Assembly (NCBI RefSeq): GCF_042242105.1
Contig: NC_092020.1
Span: 8,273,501 to 8,337,500, forward strand
DNA from: Pempheris klunzingeri
Taxonomy: Eukaryota > Chordata > Actinopteri > Acropomatiformes > Pempheridae
Direction: 5' to 3'
DNA length: 64,000 bases
This document shows positions 1 through 10,111 of this stretch, in pieces. Below the pieces are notes generated by a model. It did no database searches, had not been told where the DNA came from, and saw only the letters and a program-made list of their open reading frames with translations. The position numbers were made by a program, and so were the translations under genes. How positions within the stretch are numbered: the stretch's first letter is position 1; each line of letters opens with the position of its first letter.

Positions 1-170
1 GTTAGCAATTGCTTCTTTTTGGATAAAACTGGTGAGCCTCAGCTTCAGTGCTCAAGACCATTCAGCCGCACTGCCTCCATTTCCAGAATTTTATATTGGT
101 CGTCAATAGGTCTTTTGTCAACGATGGGCAAAATAGTACATTGTCTTTGTAAGCAAACAGATGAACGTGC

Positions 171-183
171 TGCCGTCTAGTGG
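171..183 (-). promoter_or_regulatory. CTCF-like motif in the Leu module (example copy)
   Basis: The minus strand reads CCACTAGACGGCA, one base away from the vertebrate CTCF core pattern CCASYAGRKGGCR. The same 13-mer lies about 170 bp beyond the 3' end of nearly every Leu gene in the array. Binding is inference; the mismatch is at a position where CTCF prefers G or T. Confidence 0.3.
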
Positions 184-345
184 TTCTGAGGAAAAACTGT
201 TCCATAGTTTGCTTCAGGGCCGGCTTTGCTAATTCACAACCAATCAAATGCTTGCCTAGACTTTACACAATGTTACCATTGGCTTCAGCCCTCTCAAGCC
301 TGGTCCTGCTTTAGAACGGCAACAGAGATTACCTTCATTGTCAAG

Positions 346-427
346 TGGCAGTGGTGGGATTCGAACCCACGCCTCCTGAGAGACTGGAGCCTAAATCCAG
401 CGCCTTTGACCACTCGGCCACACTACC
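346..427 (-). tRNA. tRNA-Leu (TAG), HOR A
   Basis: Leucine tRNA reading CUA codons. Its 82 nt form a class II cloverleaf: 7-bp acceptor stem opening GGTAGTG and closing CACTGCC, discriminator A, anticodon loop TTTAGGC within CTGGA/TCCAG, a long variable arm (GTCTCTCAGGAGGC) and the T loop TTCGAAT. The A box TGGCCGAGTGG and B box GGTTCGAATCC match the Pol III internal promoter. There is no intron and no encoded CCA. The first run of T's on the coding strand beyond the gene is about 150 nt away (complement of 192-196). The body matches vertebrate Leu-TAG genes closely. Confidence 0.96.
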
Positions 428-553
428 TGACAAGGAGCTTCTGTCATCACTAACTCAGTGACAAAGTGAGGAAGCCACACAGGGTGGATCCAAAACGTAT
501 TCCTTGCGTGAAAACATTACATTGCGATGCTGATAGTCCACAGTATTTGCTAT

Positions 554-624
554 TAGGAGAGGATGGTTTCTGTCCATCGACCTTTGGGTTCCACGCCAGA
601 ATGCATCCACTGCGCCACTCTGCT
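554..624 (-). pseudogene. Pseudo-tRNA derived from iMet, HOR A
   Basis: The 5' end matches iMet for about 15 nt and the T-stem region matches too. The anticodon arm reads TCTGG-CGTGGAA-CCCAA and does not pair properly. The acceptor has a C-C clash, and the B box reads GGACAGAAACC instead of GGATCGAAACC, losing its core TCG. It should be neither a Pol III promoter nor a foldable tRNA. Its left flank shares about 45 bp with the iMet unit flank, so it descends from an iMet unit. Confidence 0.85.
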
Positions 625-1075
625 TGCAGTTTTAGGCTTTGGGGCTTGCGCTCTAGGATTTACTAATCTGTTATGATTGTGCAAAAATCTCGTGATTCAC
701 GAGAACTACAGATGCACGATAGAGAACAATGTTAGCAATTGCTTCTTTTTGGATAAAACTGGTGAGCCTCAACTTCAGCGCTCAAGACCATTCAGCCGCA
801 CTGCCTCCATTTCCAGAATTTTATATTGGTCGTCAATAGGTCTTTTGTCAACGATGGGCAAAATAGTACATTGTCTTTGTAAGCTAACAGATGAACGTGC
901 TGCCGTCTAGTGGTTCTGAGGAAAAACTGCTCCATAGTTTGCTTCAGGGCCGACTTTGCTAATTCACAACCAATCAAATGCTTGCCTAGACTTTACACAA
1001 TATTACCATTGGCTTCAGCCCTTCCAAGCCTGGTCCTGCTTTAGAACGGCAACAGAGATTACCTTCATTGTCAAG

Positions 1076-1157
1076 TGGCAGTGGTGGGATTCGAACCCAC
1101 GCCTCCTGAGAGACTGGAGCCTTAATCCAGCGCCTTTGACCACTCGGCCACACTACC
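1076..1157 (-). tRNA. tRNA-Leu (AAG), HOR A
   Basis: Leucine tRNA reading CUU and, after A34-to-inosine editing, CUC and CUA. The 82-nt body is identical to the Leu(TAG) gene 730 bp to its left except at anticodon position 34 (loop TTAAGGC). A and B boxes are intact. The module flanks are also about 95% alike, so the pair arose by duplication. It precedes the linker that leads into the iMet block. Confidence 0.96.
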
Positions 1158-1262
1158 TGACAAGGAGCGTCTGTCATCACTAACTCAGTGACAAAGTGAG
1201 GAAGCCACACAGGGTGGCTCCATGGAGATATTTCAAAGCATAAAATACAGATATTATTGCTA

Positions 1263-1463
1263 GGCATTACTGAACGACATAAGGTACCTGAAATGTGAAT
1301 TTTGTGTCCAGAGCACTGAAGAAAGACATCCAGCCCTAGACGCTTGTGCCATTAAGTCCCTGTTCACTTGAAAACATTGAAATGACAATGTGCGTGACAA
1401 ACCTGGACCAGCACAGATGGGACTTGACACAATAAAGTGCTTGCAAAAATCACAGTGAATCAT
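1263..1463. other. Linker between Leu(AAG) and the iMet block (example copy)
   Basis: About 200 bp found once per HOR and nowhere else in the window. I see no RNA gene, motif or coding potential in it. An AAAAA at 1445-1449 gives the first T run downstream of the first iMet gene. Confidence 0.6.
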
Positions 1464-1584
1464 TTGGCATACTGTAGAACGAACAGCATCCTATGGACAT
1501 TCCCAAGTTCACTCCAAGAACTTTGAATGTAAATCCAGGAAATTGGGACAGCATGGTGCTTTACCATTCCAAATAGCTCACAGT

Positions 1585-1656
1585 TAGCAGAGGATGGTTT
1601 CGATCCATCGACCTCTGGGTTATGGGCCCAGCACGCTTCCGCTGCGCCACTCTGCT
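1585..1656 (-). tRNA. tRNA-iMet (CAT), HOR A copy 1
   Basis: Initiator methionine tRNA. The 72 nt equal the vertebrate initiator as I know it. It has the A1-T72 end pair, three G-C pairs (GGG/CCC) next to the CCCATAA anticodon loop, and ATCGAAA in place of TTC in the T loop. A box TGGCGCAGCGG and B box GGATCGAAACC are present. There is no intron and no encoded CCA. No T4 run occurs on the coding strand for about 135 nt downstream. An AT-rich patch lies 35-52 bp upstream (1691-1708). Confidence 0.97.
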
Positions 1657-1936
1657 CTCCCATTTGCTGGTCAGGGCTTGCCCACCAGTCACTTATTAAT
1701 CATTTATGTCTGATAAGATATTGGAAGTCACGGCAAAACGTATTCCTTGTGTGAAAACATTACATTGCGATGCTGATAGTCGAGAATATTGACTATGACA
1801 ATTGCAGTGAAGCATTTGGCATACTGTAGAACGAACAGCATCCTATGGACATTCCCAAGTTCACTCCAAGAACTTTGAATGTAAATCCTGGAAATTGGGA
1901 CAGCATGGGGCTTTACCATTCCAAATAGCTCACAGT

Positions 1937-2008
1937 TAGCAGAGGATGGTTTCGATCCATCGACCTCTGGGTTATGGGCCCAGCACGCTTCCGCTGCGCC
2001 ACTCTGCT
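1937..2008 (-). tRNA. tRNA-iMet (CAT), HOR A copy 2
   Basis: Consensus body. The usual AAAA of the downstream flank is interrupted here (GACAATT near 1798), pushing the first possible T4 still farther away. Confidence 0.96.
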
Positions 2009-2288
2009 CTCCCATTTGCTGGTCAGGGCTTGCCCACCAGTCACTTATTAATCATTTATGTCTGTAACGATATAGGAATTCACGGCAAAACGTATTCCTT
2101 GTGTGAAAACATTACATTGCGATGCTGATAGTCTAGAATATTGACTATGAAAATTGCAGCGAAGCATTTGGCATACTGTAGAACAAACAGCATCCTATGG
2201 ACATTCCCAAGTTCACTCCAAGAACTTTGAATGTAAATCCTGGAAATTGGGACAGCATGGGGCTTTACCATTCCAAATAGCTCACAGT

Positions 2289-2360
2289 TAGCAGAGGATG
2301 GTTTCGATCCATCGACCTCTGGGTTATGGGCCCAGCACGCTTCCGCTGCGCCACTCTGCT
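2289..2360 (-). tRNA. tRNA-iMet (CAT), HOR A copy 3 (last)
   Basis: Consensus body. Its upstream flank is the last-copy type, leading into the half pseudo-iMet. Confidence 0.96.
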
Positions 2361-2480
2361 CTCCCATTTGCTGGTCAGGGCTTGCCCACCAGTCACTTAT
2401 TAATCATTTATGTCTGTAAAGATATTGGAATTCACGGCAAAACGTATTCCTTGCGTGAAAACATTACATTGCGATGCTGA

Positions 2481-2504
2481 ATGCATCCGCTGCGCCACTC
2501 TGCT
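2481..2504 (-). pseudogene. Half pseudo-iMet, HOR B
   Basis: Only the first 24 nt of the tRNA remain (AGCAGAGTGGCGCAGCGG then ATGCAT). It is the pseudo-iMet with its 3' two-thirds deleted and marks the start of each HOR. Confidence 0.8.
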
Positions 2505-2955
2505 TACAGTTTTAGGGTTTGGGGCTTGCGCACTAGGATTTACTAATCTGTTGTGATTGTGCAAAAATCTCGTGATTCACGGGAACTACAGATGCAAGAC
2601 AGAGAACAATGTTAGCAATTGCTTCTTTTTGGATAAAACTGGTGAGCCTCAGCTTCAGCGCTCAAGACCATTCAGCCGCACTGCCTCCATTTCCAGAATT
2701 TTATATTGGTCGTCAATAGGTCTTTTGTCAACGATGGGCAAAATAGTACATTGTCTTTGTAAGCAAACAGATGAACGTGCTGCCGTCTAGTGGTTCTGAG
2801 GAAAAACTGTTCCATAGTTTGCTTCAGGGCCGGCTTTGCTAATTCACAACCAATCAAATGCTTGCCTAGACTTTACACAATGTTACCATTGGCTTCAGCC
2901 CTTCCAAGCCTGGTCCTGCTTTAGAACGGCAACAGAGATTACCTTCATTGTCAAG

Positions 2956-3037
2956 TGGCAGTGGTGGGATTCGAACCCACGCCTCCTGAGAGACTGGAGC
3001 CTAAATCCAGCGCCTTTGACCACTCGGCCACACTACC
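2956..3037 (-). tRNA. tRNA-Leu (TAG), HOR B
   Basis: Consensus 82-nt body. Confidence 0.96.
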
Positions 3038-3163
3038 TGACAAGGAGCTTCTGTCATCACTAACTCAGTGACAAAGTGAGGAAGCCACACAGGGTGGATC
3101 CAAAACGTATTCCTTGCGTGAAAACATTACATTGCGATGCTGATAGTCCACAGTATTTGCTAT

Positions 3164-3234
3164 TAGGAGAGGATGGTTTCTGTCCATCGACCTTTGGGTT
3201 CCACGCCAGAATGCATCCACTGCGCCACTCTGCT
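3164..3234 (-). pseudogene. Pseudo-iMet, HOR B
   Basis: Same defects as the HOR A copy. Confidence 0.85.
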
Positions 3235-3685
3235 TGCAGTTTTAGGCTTTGGGGCTTGCGCTCTAGGATTTACTAATCTGTTATGATTGTGCAAAAATCT
3301 CGTGATTCACGAGAACTACAGATGCACGATAGAGAACAATGTTAGCAATTGCTTCTTTTTGGATAAAACTGGTGAGCCTCAACTTCAGCGCTCAAGACCA
3401 TTCAGCCGCACTGCCTCCATTTCCAGAATTTTATATTGGTCGTCAATAGGTCTTTTGTCAACGATGGGCAAAATAGTACATTGTCTTTGTAAGCTAACAG
3501 ATGAACGTGCTGCCGTCTAGTGGTTCTGAGGAAAAACTGCTCCATAGTTTGCTTCAGGGCCGACTTTGCTAATTCACAACCAATCAAATGCTTGCCTAGA
3601 CTTTACACAATGTTACCATTGGCTTCAGCCCTTCCAAGCCTGGTCCTGCTTTAGAACGGCAACAGAGATTACCTTCATTGTCAAG

Positions 3686-3767
3686 TGGCAGTGGTGGGAT
3701 TCGAACCCACGCCTCCTGAGAGACTGGAGCCTTAATCCAGCGCCTTTGACCACTCGGCCACACTACC
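3686..3767 (-). tRNA. tRNA-Leu (AAG), HOR B
   Basis: Consensus 82-nt body. Confidence 0.96.
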
Positions 3768-4194
3768 TGACAAGGAGCGTCTGTCATCACTAACTCAGTG
3801 ACAAAGTGAGGAAGCCACACAGGGTGGCTCCATGGAGATATTTCAAAGCATAAAATACAGATATTATTGCTAGGCATTACTGAACGACATAAGGTACCTG
3901 AAATGTGAATTTTGTGTCCACAGCACTGAAGAAAGACATCCAGCCCTAGACGCTTGTGCCATTAAGTCCCTGTTCACTTGAAAACATTGAAATGACAATG
4001 TGCGTGACAAACCTGGACCAGCACAGATGGGACTTGACACAATAAAGTGCTTGCAAAAATCACAGTGAATCATTTGGCATACTGTAGAACGAACAGCATC
4101 CTATGGACATTCCCAAGTTCACTCCAAGAACTTTGAATGTAAATCCAGGAAATTGGGACAGCATGGTGCTTTACCATTCCAAATAGCTCACAGT

Positions 4195-4266
4195 TAGCAG
4201 AGGATGGTTTCGATCCATCGACCTCTGGGTTATGGGCCCAGCACGCTTCCGCTGCGCCACTCTGCT
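4195..4266 (-). tRNA. tRNA-iMet (CAT), HOR B copy 1
   Basis: Consensus body, first-copy flank type. Confidence 0.96.
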
Positions 4267-4546
4267 CTCCCATTTGCTGGTCAGGGCTTGCCCACCAGTC
4301 ACTTATTAACCATTTATGTCTGATAAGATATTGGAAGTCACGGCAAAACGTATTCCTTGTGTGAAAACATTACATTGCGATGCTGATAGTCGAGAATATT
4401 GACTATGAAAATTGCAGTGAAGCATTTGGCATACTGTAGAACGAACAGCATCCTATGGACATTCCCAAGTTCACTCCAAGAACTTTGAATGTAAATCCTG
4501 GAAATTGGGACAGCATGGGGCTTTACCATTCCAAATAGCTCACAGT

Positions 4547-4618
4547 TAGCAGAGGATAGTTTCGATCCATCGACCTCTGGGTTATGGGCCCAGCACGCTT
4601 CCGCTGCGCCACTCTGCT
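4547..4618 (-). tRNA. tRNA-iMet (CAT), HOR B copy 2, T-stem variant
   Basis: One C-to-T change in the 3' T-stem strand (CTATC for CCATC) turns a G-C pair into G-U. The B box also changes. Probably still foldable. Confidence 0.93.
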
Positions 4619-4898
4619 CTCCCATTTGCTGGTCAGGGCTTGCCCACCAGTCACTTATTAATCATTTATGTCTGTAACGATATAGGAATTCACGGCAAAA
4701 CGTATTCCTTGTGTGAAAACATTACATTGCGATGCTGATAGTCTAGAATATTGACTATGAAAATTGCAGCGAAGCATTTGGCATACTGTAGAACGAACAG
4801 CATCCTATGGACATTCCCAAGTTCACTCCAAGAACTTTGAATGTAAATCCTGGAAATTGGGACAGCATGGGGCTTTACCATTCCAAATAGCTCACAGT

Positions 4899-4970
4899 TA
4901 GCAGAGGATGGTTTCGATCCATCGACCTCTGGGTTATGGGCCCAGCACGCTTCCGCTGCGCCACTCTGCT
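4899..4970 (-). tRNA. tRNA-iMet (CAT), HOR B copy 3 (last)
   Basis: Consensus body. Confidence 0.96.
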
Positions 4971-5090
4971 CTCCCATTTGCTGGTCAGGGCTTGCCCACC
5001 AGTCACTTATTAATCATTTATGTCTGTAAAGATATTGGAATTCACGGCAAAACGTATTCCTTGCGTGAAAACATTACATTGCGATGCTGA

Positions 5091-5114
5091 ATGCATCCGC
5101 TGCGCCACTCTGCT
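5091..5114 (-). pseudogene. Half pseudo-iMet, HOR C
   Basis: 24-nt 5' remnant at the HOR start. Confidence 0.8.
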
Positions 5115-5565
5115 TACAGTTTTAGGGTTTGGGGCTTGCGCACTAGGATTTACTAATCTGTTGTGATTGTGCAAAAATCTCGTGATTCACGGGAACTACA
5201 GATGCAAGACAGAGAACAATGTTAGCAATTGCTTCTTTTTGGATAAAACTGGTGAGCCTCAGCTTCAGCGCTCAAGACCATTCAGCCGCACTGCCTCCAT
5301 TTCCAGAATTTTATATTGGTCGTCAATAGGTCTTTTGTCAACGATGGGAAAAATAGTACATTGTCTTTGTAAGCAAACAGATGAACGTGCTGCCGTCTAG
5401 TGGTTCTGAGGAAAAACTGTTCCATAGTTTGCTTCAGGGCCGGCTTTGCTAATTCACAACCAATCAAATGCTTGCCTATACTTTACACAATGTTACCATA
5501 GGCTTCAGCCCTTCCAAGCCTGGTCCTGCTTTAGAAGAGCAACAGAGGTTGCCTTCATTTTCAAG

Positions 5566-5647
5566 TGGCAGTGGTGGGATTCGAACCCACGCCTCCTGAG
5601 AGACTGGAGCCTAAATCCAGCGCCTTTGACCACTCGGCCACACTACC
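5566..5647 (-). tRNA. tRNA-Leu (TAG), HOR C
   Basis: Consensus body. From this HOR on, the TAG downstream flank carries the AGAGCAACAGAGG variant. Confidence 0.96.
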
Positions 5648-5773
5648 TGACAAGGAGCTTCTGTCATCACTAACTCAGTGACAAAGTGAGGAAGCCACAC
5701 AGGGTGGATCCAAAACGTATTCCTTGCGTGAAAACATTACATTGCGATGCTGATAGTCCACAGTATTTGCTAT

Positions 5774-5844
5774 TAGGAGAGGATGGTTTCTGTCCATCGA
5801 CCTTTGGGTTCCACGCCAGAATGCATCCACTGCGCCACTCTGCT
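5774..5844 (-). pseudogene. Pseudo-iMet, HOR C
   Basis: Same defects as the HOR A copy. Confidence 0.85.
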
Positions 5845-6295
5845 TGCAGTTTTAGGCTTTGGGGCTTGCGCACTAGGATTTACTAATCTGTTATGATTGT
5901 GCAAAAATCTCGTGATTCACGAGAACTACAGATGCACGATAGAGAACAATGTTAGCAATTGCTTCTTTTCAGATAAAACTGGTGAGCCTCAACTTCAGCG
6001 CTCAAGACCATTCAGCCGCACTGCCTCCATTTCCAGAATTTTATATTGGTCGTCAATAGGTCTTTTGTCAACGATGGGCAAAATAGTACATTGTCTTTGT
6101 AAGCTAACAGATGAACGTGCTGCCGTCTAGTGGTTCTGAGGAAAAACTGCTCCATAGTTTGCTTCAGGGCCGACTTTGCTAATTCACGACCAATCAAATG
6201 CTTGCCTAGACTTTACACAATGTTACCATTGGCTTCAGCCCTTCCAAGCCTGGTCCTGCTTTAGAACGGCAACAGAGATTACCTTCATTGTCAAG

Positions 6296-6377
6296 TGGCA
6301 GTGGTGGGATTCGAACCCACGCCTCCTGAGAGACTGGAGCCTTAATCCAGCGCCTTTGACCACTCGGCCACACTACC
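6296..6377 (-). tRNA. tRNA-Leu (AAG), HOR C
   Basis: Consensus body. Its upstream flank carries the 7-bp-shorter patch shared with HOR E. Confidence 0.96.
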
Positions 6378-6797
6378 TGACAAGGAGCGTCTGTCATCAC
6401 TAACTCAGTGACAAAGTGAGGAAGATATGGAGACATGGAGATATTTCAAAGCATAAAATACAGATATTATTGCTAGGCATTACTGAACGACATAAGGTAC
6501 CTGAAATGTGAATTTTGTGTCCACAGCACTGAAGAAAGACATCCAGCCCTAGACGCTTGTGCCATTAAGTCCCTGTTCACTTGAAAACATTGAAATGACA
6601 ATGTGCGTGACAAACCTGGACCAGCACAGATGGGACTTGACACAATAAAGTGCTTGCAAAAATCACAGTGAATCATTTGGCATACTGTAGAACGAACAGC
6701 ATCCTATGGACATTCCCAAGTTCACTCCAAGAACTTTGAATGTAAATCCAGGAAATTGGGACAGCATGGTGCTTTACCATTCCAAATAGCTCACAGT

Positions 6798-6869
6798 TAG
6801 CAGAGGATGGTTTCGATCCATCGACCTCTGGGTTATGGGCCCAGCACGCTTCCGCTGCGCCACTCTGCT
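6798..6869 (-). tRNA. tRNA-iMet (CAT), HOR C copy 1
   Basis: Consensus body. Confidence 0.96.
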
Positions 6870-7149
6870 CTCCCATTTGCTGGTCAGGGCTTGCCCACCA
6901 GTCACTTATTAACCATTTATGTCTGATAAGATATTGGAAGTCACGGCAAAACGTATTCCTTGTGTGAAAACATTACATTGCGATGCTGATAGTCGAGAAT
7001 ATTGACTATGAAAATTGCAGTGAAGCATTTGGCATACTGTAGAACGAACAGCATCCTATGGACATTCCCAAGTTCACTCCAAGAACTTTGAATGTAAATC
7101 CTGGAAATTGGGACAGCATGGGGCTTTACCATTCCAAATAGCTCACAGT

Positions 7150-7221
7150 TAGCAGAGGATGGTTTCGATCCATCGACCTCTGGGTTATGGGCCCAGCACG
7201 CTTCCACTGCGCCACTCTGCT
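7150..7221 (-). tRNA. tRNA-iMet (CAT), HOR C copy 2, D-loop variant
   Basis: C-to-T in the D loop (CAGTGGAAG). This is a CpG site and leaves stems unaffected. Confidence 0.95.
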
Positions 7222-7501
7222 CTCCCATTTGCTGGTCAGGGCTTGCCCACCAGTCACTTATTAACCATTTATGTCTGATAAGATATTGGAAGTCACGGCA
7301 AAACGTATTCCTTGTGTGAAAACATTACATTGCGATGCTGATAGTCGAGAATATTGACTATGAAAATCGCAGCGAAGCATTTGGCATACTGTAGAACGAA
7401 CAGCATCCTATGGACATTCCCAAGTTCACTCCAAGAACTTTGAATGTAAATCCAGGAAATTGGGACAGCATGGTGCTTTACCATTCCAAATAGCTCACAG
7501 T

Positions 7502-7573
7502 TAGCAGAGGATGGTTTCGATCCATCGACCTCTGGGTTATGGGCCCAGCACGCTTCCGCTGCGCCACTCTGCT
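7502..7573 (-). tRNA. tRNA-iMet (CAT), HOR C copy 3
   Basis: Consensus body. Confidence 0.96.
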
Positions 7574-7853
7574 CTCCCATTTGCTGGTCAGGGCTTGCCC
7601 ACCAGTCACTTATTAATCATTTATGTCTGTAACGATATAGGAATTCACGGCAAAACGTATTCCTTGTGTGAAAACATTACATTGCGATGCTGATAGTCTA
7701 GAATATTGACTATGAAAATTGCAGCGAAGCATTTGGCATACTGTAGAACGAACAGCATCCTATGGACATTCCCAAGTTCACTCCAAGAACTTTGAATGTA
7801 AATCCTGGAAATTGGGACAGCATGGGGCTTTACCATTCCAAATAGCTCACAGT

Positions 7854-7925
7854 TAGCAGAGGATGGTTTCGATCCATCGACCTCTGGGTTATGGGCCCAG
7901 CACGCTTCCGCTGCGCCACTCTGCT
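7854..7925 (-). tRNA. tRNA-iMet (CAT), HOR C copy 4 (last)
   Basis: Consensus body. Confidence 0.96.
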
Positions 7926-8045
7926 CTCCCATTTGCTGGTCAGGGCTTGCCCACCAGTCACTTATTAATCATTTATGTCTGTAAAGATATTGGAATTCAC
8001 GGCAAAACGTATTCCTTGCGTGAAAACATTACATTGCGATGCTGA

Positions 8046-8069
8046 ATGCATCCGCTGCGCCACTCTGCT
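8046..8069 (-). pseudogene. Half pseudo-iMet, HOR D
   Basis: 24-nt 5' remnant at the HOR start. Confidence 0.8.
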
Positions 8070-8520
8070 TACAGTTTTAGGGTTTGGGGCTTGCGCACTA
8101 GGATTTACTAATCTGTTGTGATTGTGCAAAAATCTCGTGATTCACGGGAACTACAGATGCAAGACAGAGAACAATGTTAGCAATTGCTTCTTTTTGGATA
8201 AAACTGGTGAGCCTCAGCTTCAGCGCTCAAGACCATTCAGCCGCACTGCCTCCATTTCCAGAATTTTATATTGGTCGTCAATAGGTCTTTTGTCAACGAT
8301 GGGCAAAATAGTACATTGTCTTTGTAAGCAAACAGATGAACGTGCTGCCGTCTAGTGGTTCTGAGGAAAAACTGTTCCATAGTTTGCTTCAGGGCCGGCT
8401 TTGCTAATTCACAACCAATCAAATGCTTGCCTATACTTTACACAATGTTACCATAGGCTTCAGCCCTTCCAAGCCTGGTCCTGCTTTAGAAGAGCAACAG
8501 AGGTTGCCTTCATTTTCAAG

Positions 8521-8602
8521 TGGCAGTGGTGGGATTCGAACCCACGCCTCCTGAGAGACTGGAGCCTAAATCCAGCGCCTTTGACCACTCGGCCACACTA
8601 CC
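8521..8602 (-). tRNA. tRNA-Leu (TAG), HOR D
   Basis: Consensus body. Confidence 0.96.
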
Positions 8603-8728
8603 TGACAAGGAGCTTCTGTCATCACTAACTCAGTGACAAAGTGAGGAAGCCACACAGGGTGGATCCAAAACGTATTCCTTGCGTGAAAACATTACATTGC
8701 GATGCTGATAGTCCACAGTATTTGCTAT

Positions 8729-8799
8729 TAGGAGAGGATGGTTTCTGTCCATCGACCTTTGGGTTCCACGCCAGAATGCATCCACTGCGCCACTCTGCT
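8729..8799 (-). pseudogene. Pseudo-iMet, HOR D
   Basis: Same defects as the HOR A copy. Confidence 0.85.
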
Positions 8800-9250
8800 T
8801 GCAGTTTTAGGCTTTGGGGCTTGCGCACTAGGATTTACTAATCTGTTATGATTGTGCAAAAATCTCGTGATTCACGAGAACTACAGATGCACGATAGAGA
8901 ACAATGTTAGCAATTGCTTCTTTTCGGATAAAACTGGTGAGCCTCAACTTCAGCGCTCAAGACCATTCAGCCGCACTGCCTCCATTTCCAGAATTTTATA
9001 TTGGTCGTCAATAGGTCTTTTGTCAACGATGGGCAAAATAGTACATTGTCTTTGTAAGCTAACAGATGAACGTGCTGCCGTCTAGTGGTTCTGAGGAAAA
9101 ACTGCTCCATAGTTGGCTTCAGGGCCGACTTTGCTAATTCACGACCAATCAAATGCTTGCCTAGACTTTACACAATGTTACCATTGGCTTCAGCCCTTCC
9201 AAGCCTGGTCCTGCTTTAGAACGGCAACAGAGATTACCTTCATTGTCAAG

Positions 9251-9332
9251 TGGCAGTGGTGGGATTCGAACCCACGCCTCCTGAGAGACTGGAGCCTTAA
9301 TCCAGCGCCTTTGACCACTCGGCCACACTACC
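9251..9332 (-). tRNA. tRNA-Leu (AAG), HOR D
   Basis: Consensus body. Its downstream flank has a G near 9115 shared only with HOR F. Confidence 0.96.
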
Positions 9333-9759
9333 TGACAAGGAGCGTCTGTCATCACTAACTCAGTGACAAAGTGAGGAAGCCACACAGGGTGGCTCCATGG
9401 AGATATTTCAAAGCATAAAATACAGATATTATTGCTAGGCATTACTGAACGACATAAGGTACCTGAAATGTGAATTTTGTGTCCACAGCACTGAAGAAAG
9501 ACATCCAGCCCTAGACGCTTGTGCCATTAAGTCCCTGTTCACTTGAAAACATTGAAATGACAATGTGCGTGACAAACCTGGACCAGCACAGATGGGACTT
9601 GACACAATAAAGTGCTTGCAAAAATCACAGTGAATCATTTGGCATACTGTAGAACGAACAGCATCCTATGGACATTCCCAAGTTCACTCCAAGAACTTTG
9701 AATGTAACTCCAGGAAATTGGGACAGCATGGTGCTTTACCATTCCAAATAGCTCACAGT

Positions 9760-9831
9760 TAGCAGAGGATGGTTTCGATCCATCGACCTCTGGGTTATGG
9801 GCCCAGCACGCTTCCGCTGCGCCACTCTGCT
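9760..9831 (-). tRNA. tRNA-iMet (CAT), HOR D copy 1
   Basis: Consensus body. The flank variant AACTCCAGG near 9706 is shared with HOR F copy 1. Confidence 0.96.
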
Positions 9832-10111
9832 CTCCCATTTGCTGGTCAGGGCTTGCCCACCAGTCACTTATTAACCATTTATGTCTGATAAGATATAGGA
9901 AGTCACGGCAAAACGTATTCCTTGTGTGAAAACATTACATTGCGATGCTGATAGTCGAGAATATTGACTATGAAAATTGCAGTGAAGCATTTGGCATACT
10001 GTAGAACGAACAGCATCCTATGGACATTCCCAAGTTCACTCCAAGAACTTTGAATGTAAATCCTGGAAATTGGGACAGCATGGGGCTTTACCATTCCAAA
10101 TAGCTCACAGT

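Larger units (their letters stand above)
1..2480 (-). repeat. HOR A (partial), 3 iMet copies
   Basis: Contains Leu(TAG), pseudo-iMet, Leu(AAG), linker and three iMet units. Its left part lies outside the window. Confidence 0.9.
2481..5090 (-). repeat. HOR B, 2610 bp, 3 iMet copies
   Basis: The shortest complete HOR and the reference length. It starts at the half pseudo-iMet and ends just before the next one. Confidence 0.9.
5091..8045 (-). repeat. HOR C, 2955 bp, 4 iMet copies
   Basis: One more 352-bp unit than B, minus 7 bp. The 7-bp difference is a small replacement near 6425-6435 that only HOR E shares. Confidence 0.9.

Noticed and set aside
1263-1463. Linker as a small nuclear RNA or other RNA gene
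   Set aside because: No recognisable snRNA, snoRNA box or promoter element is visible.
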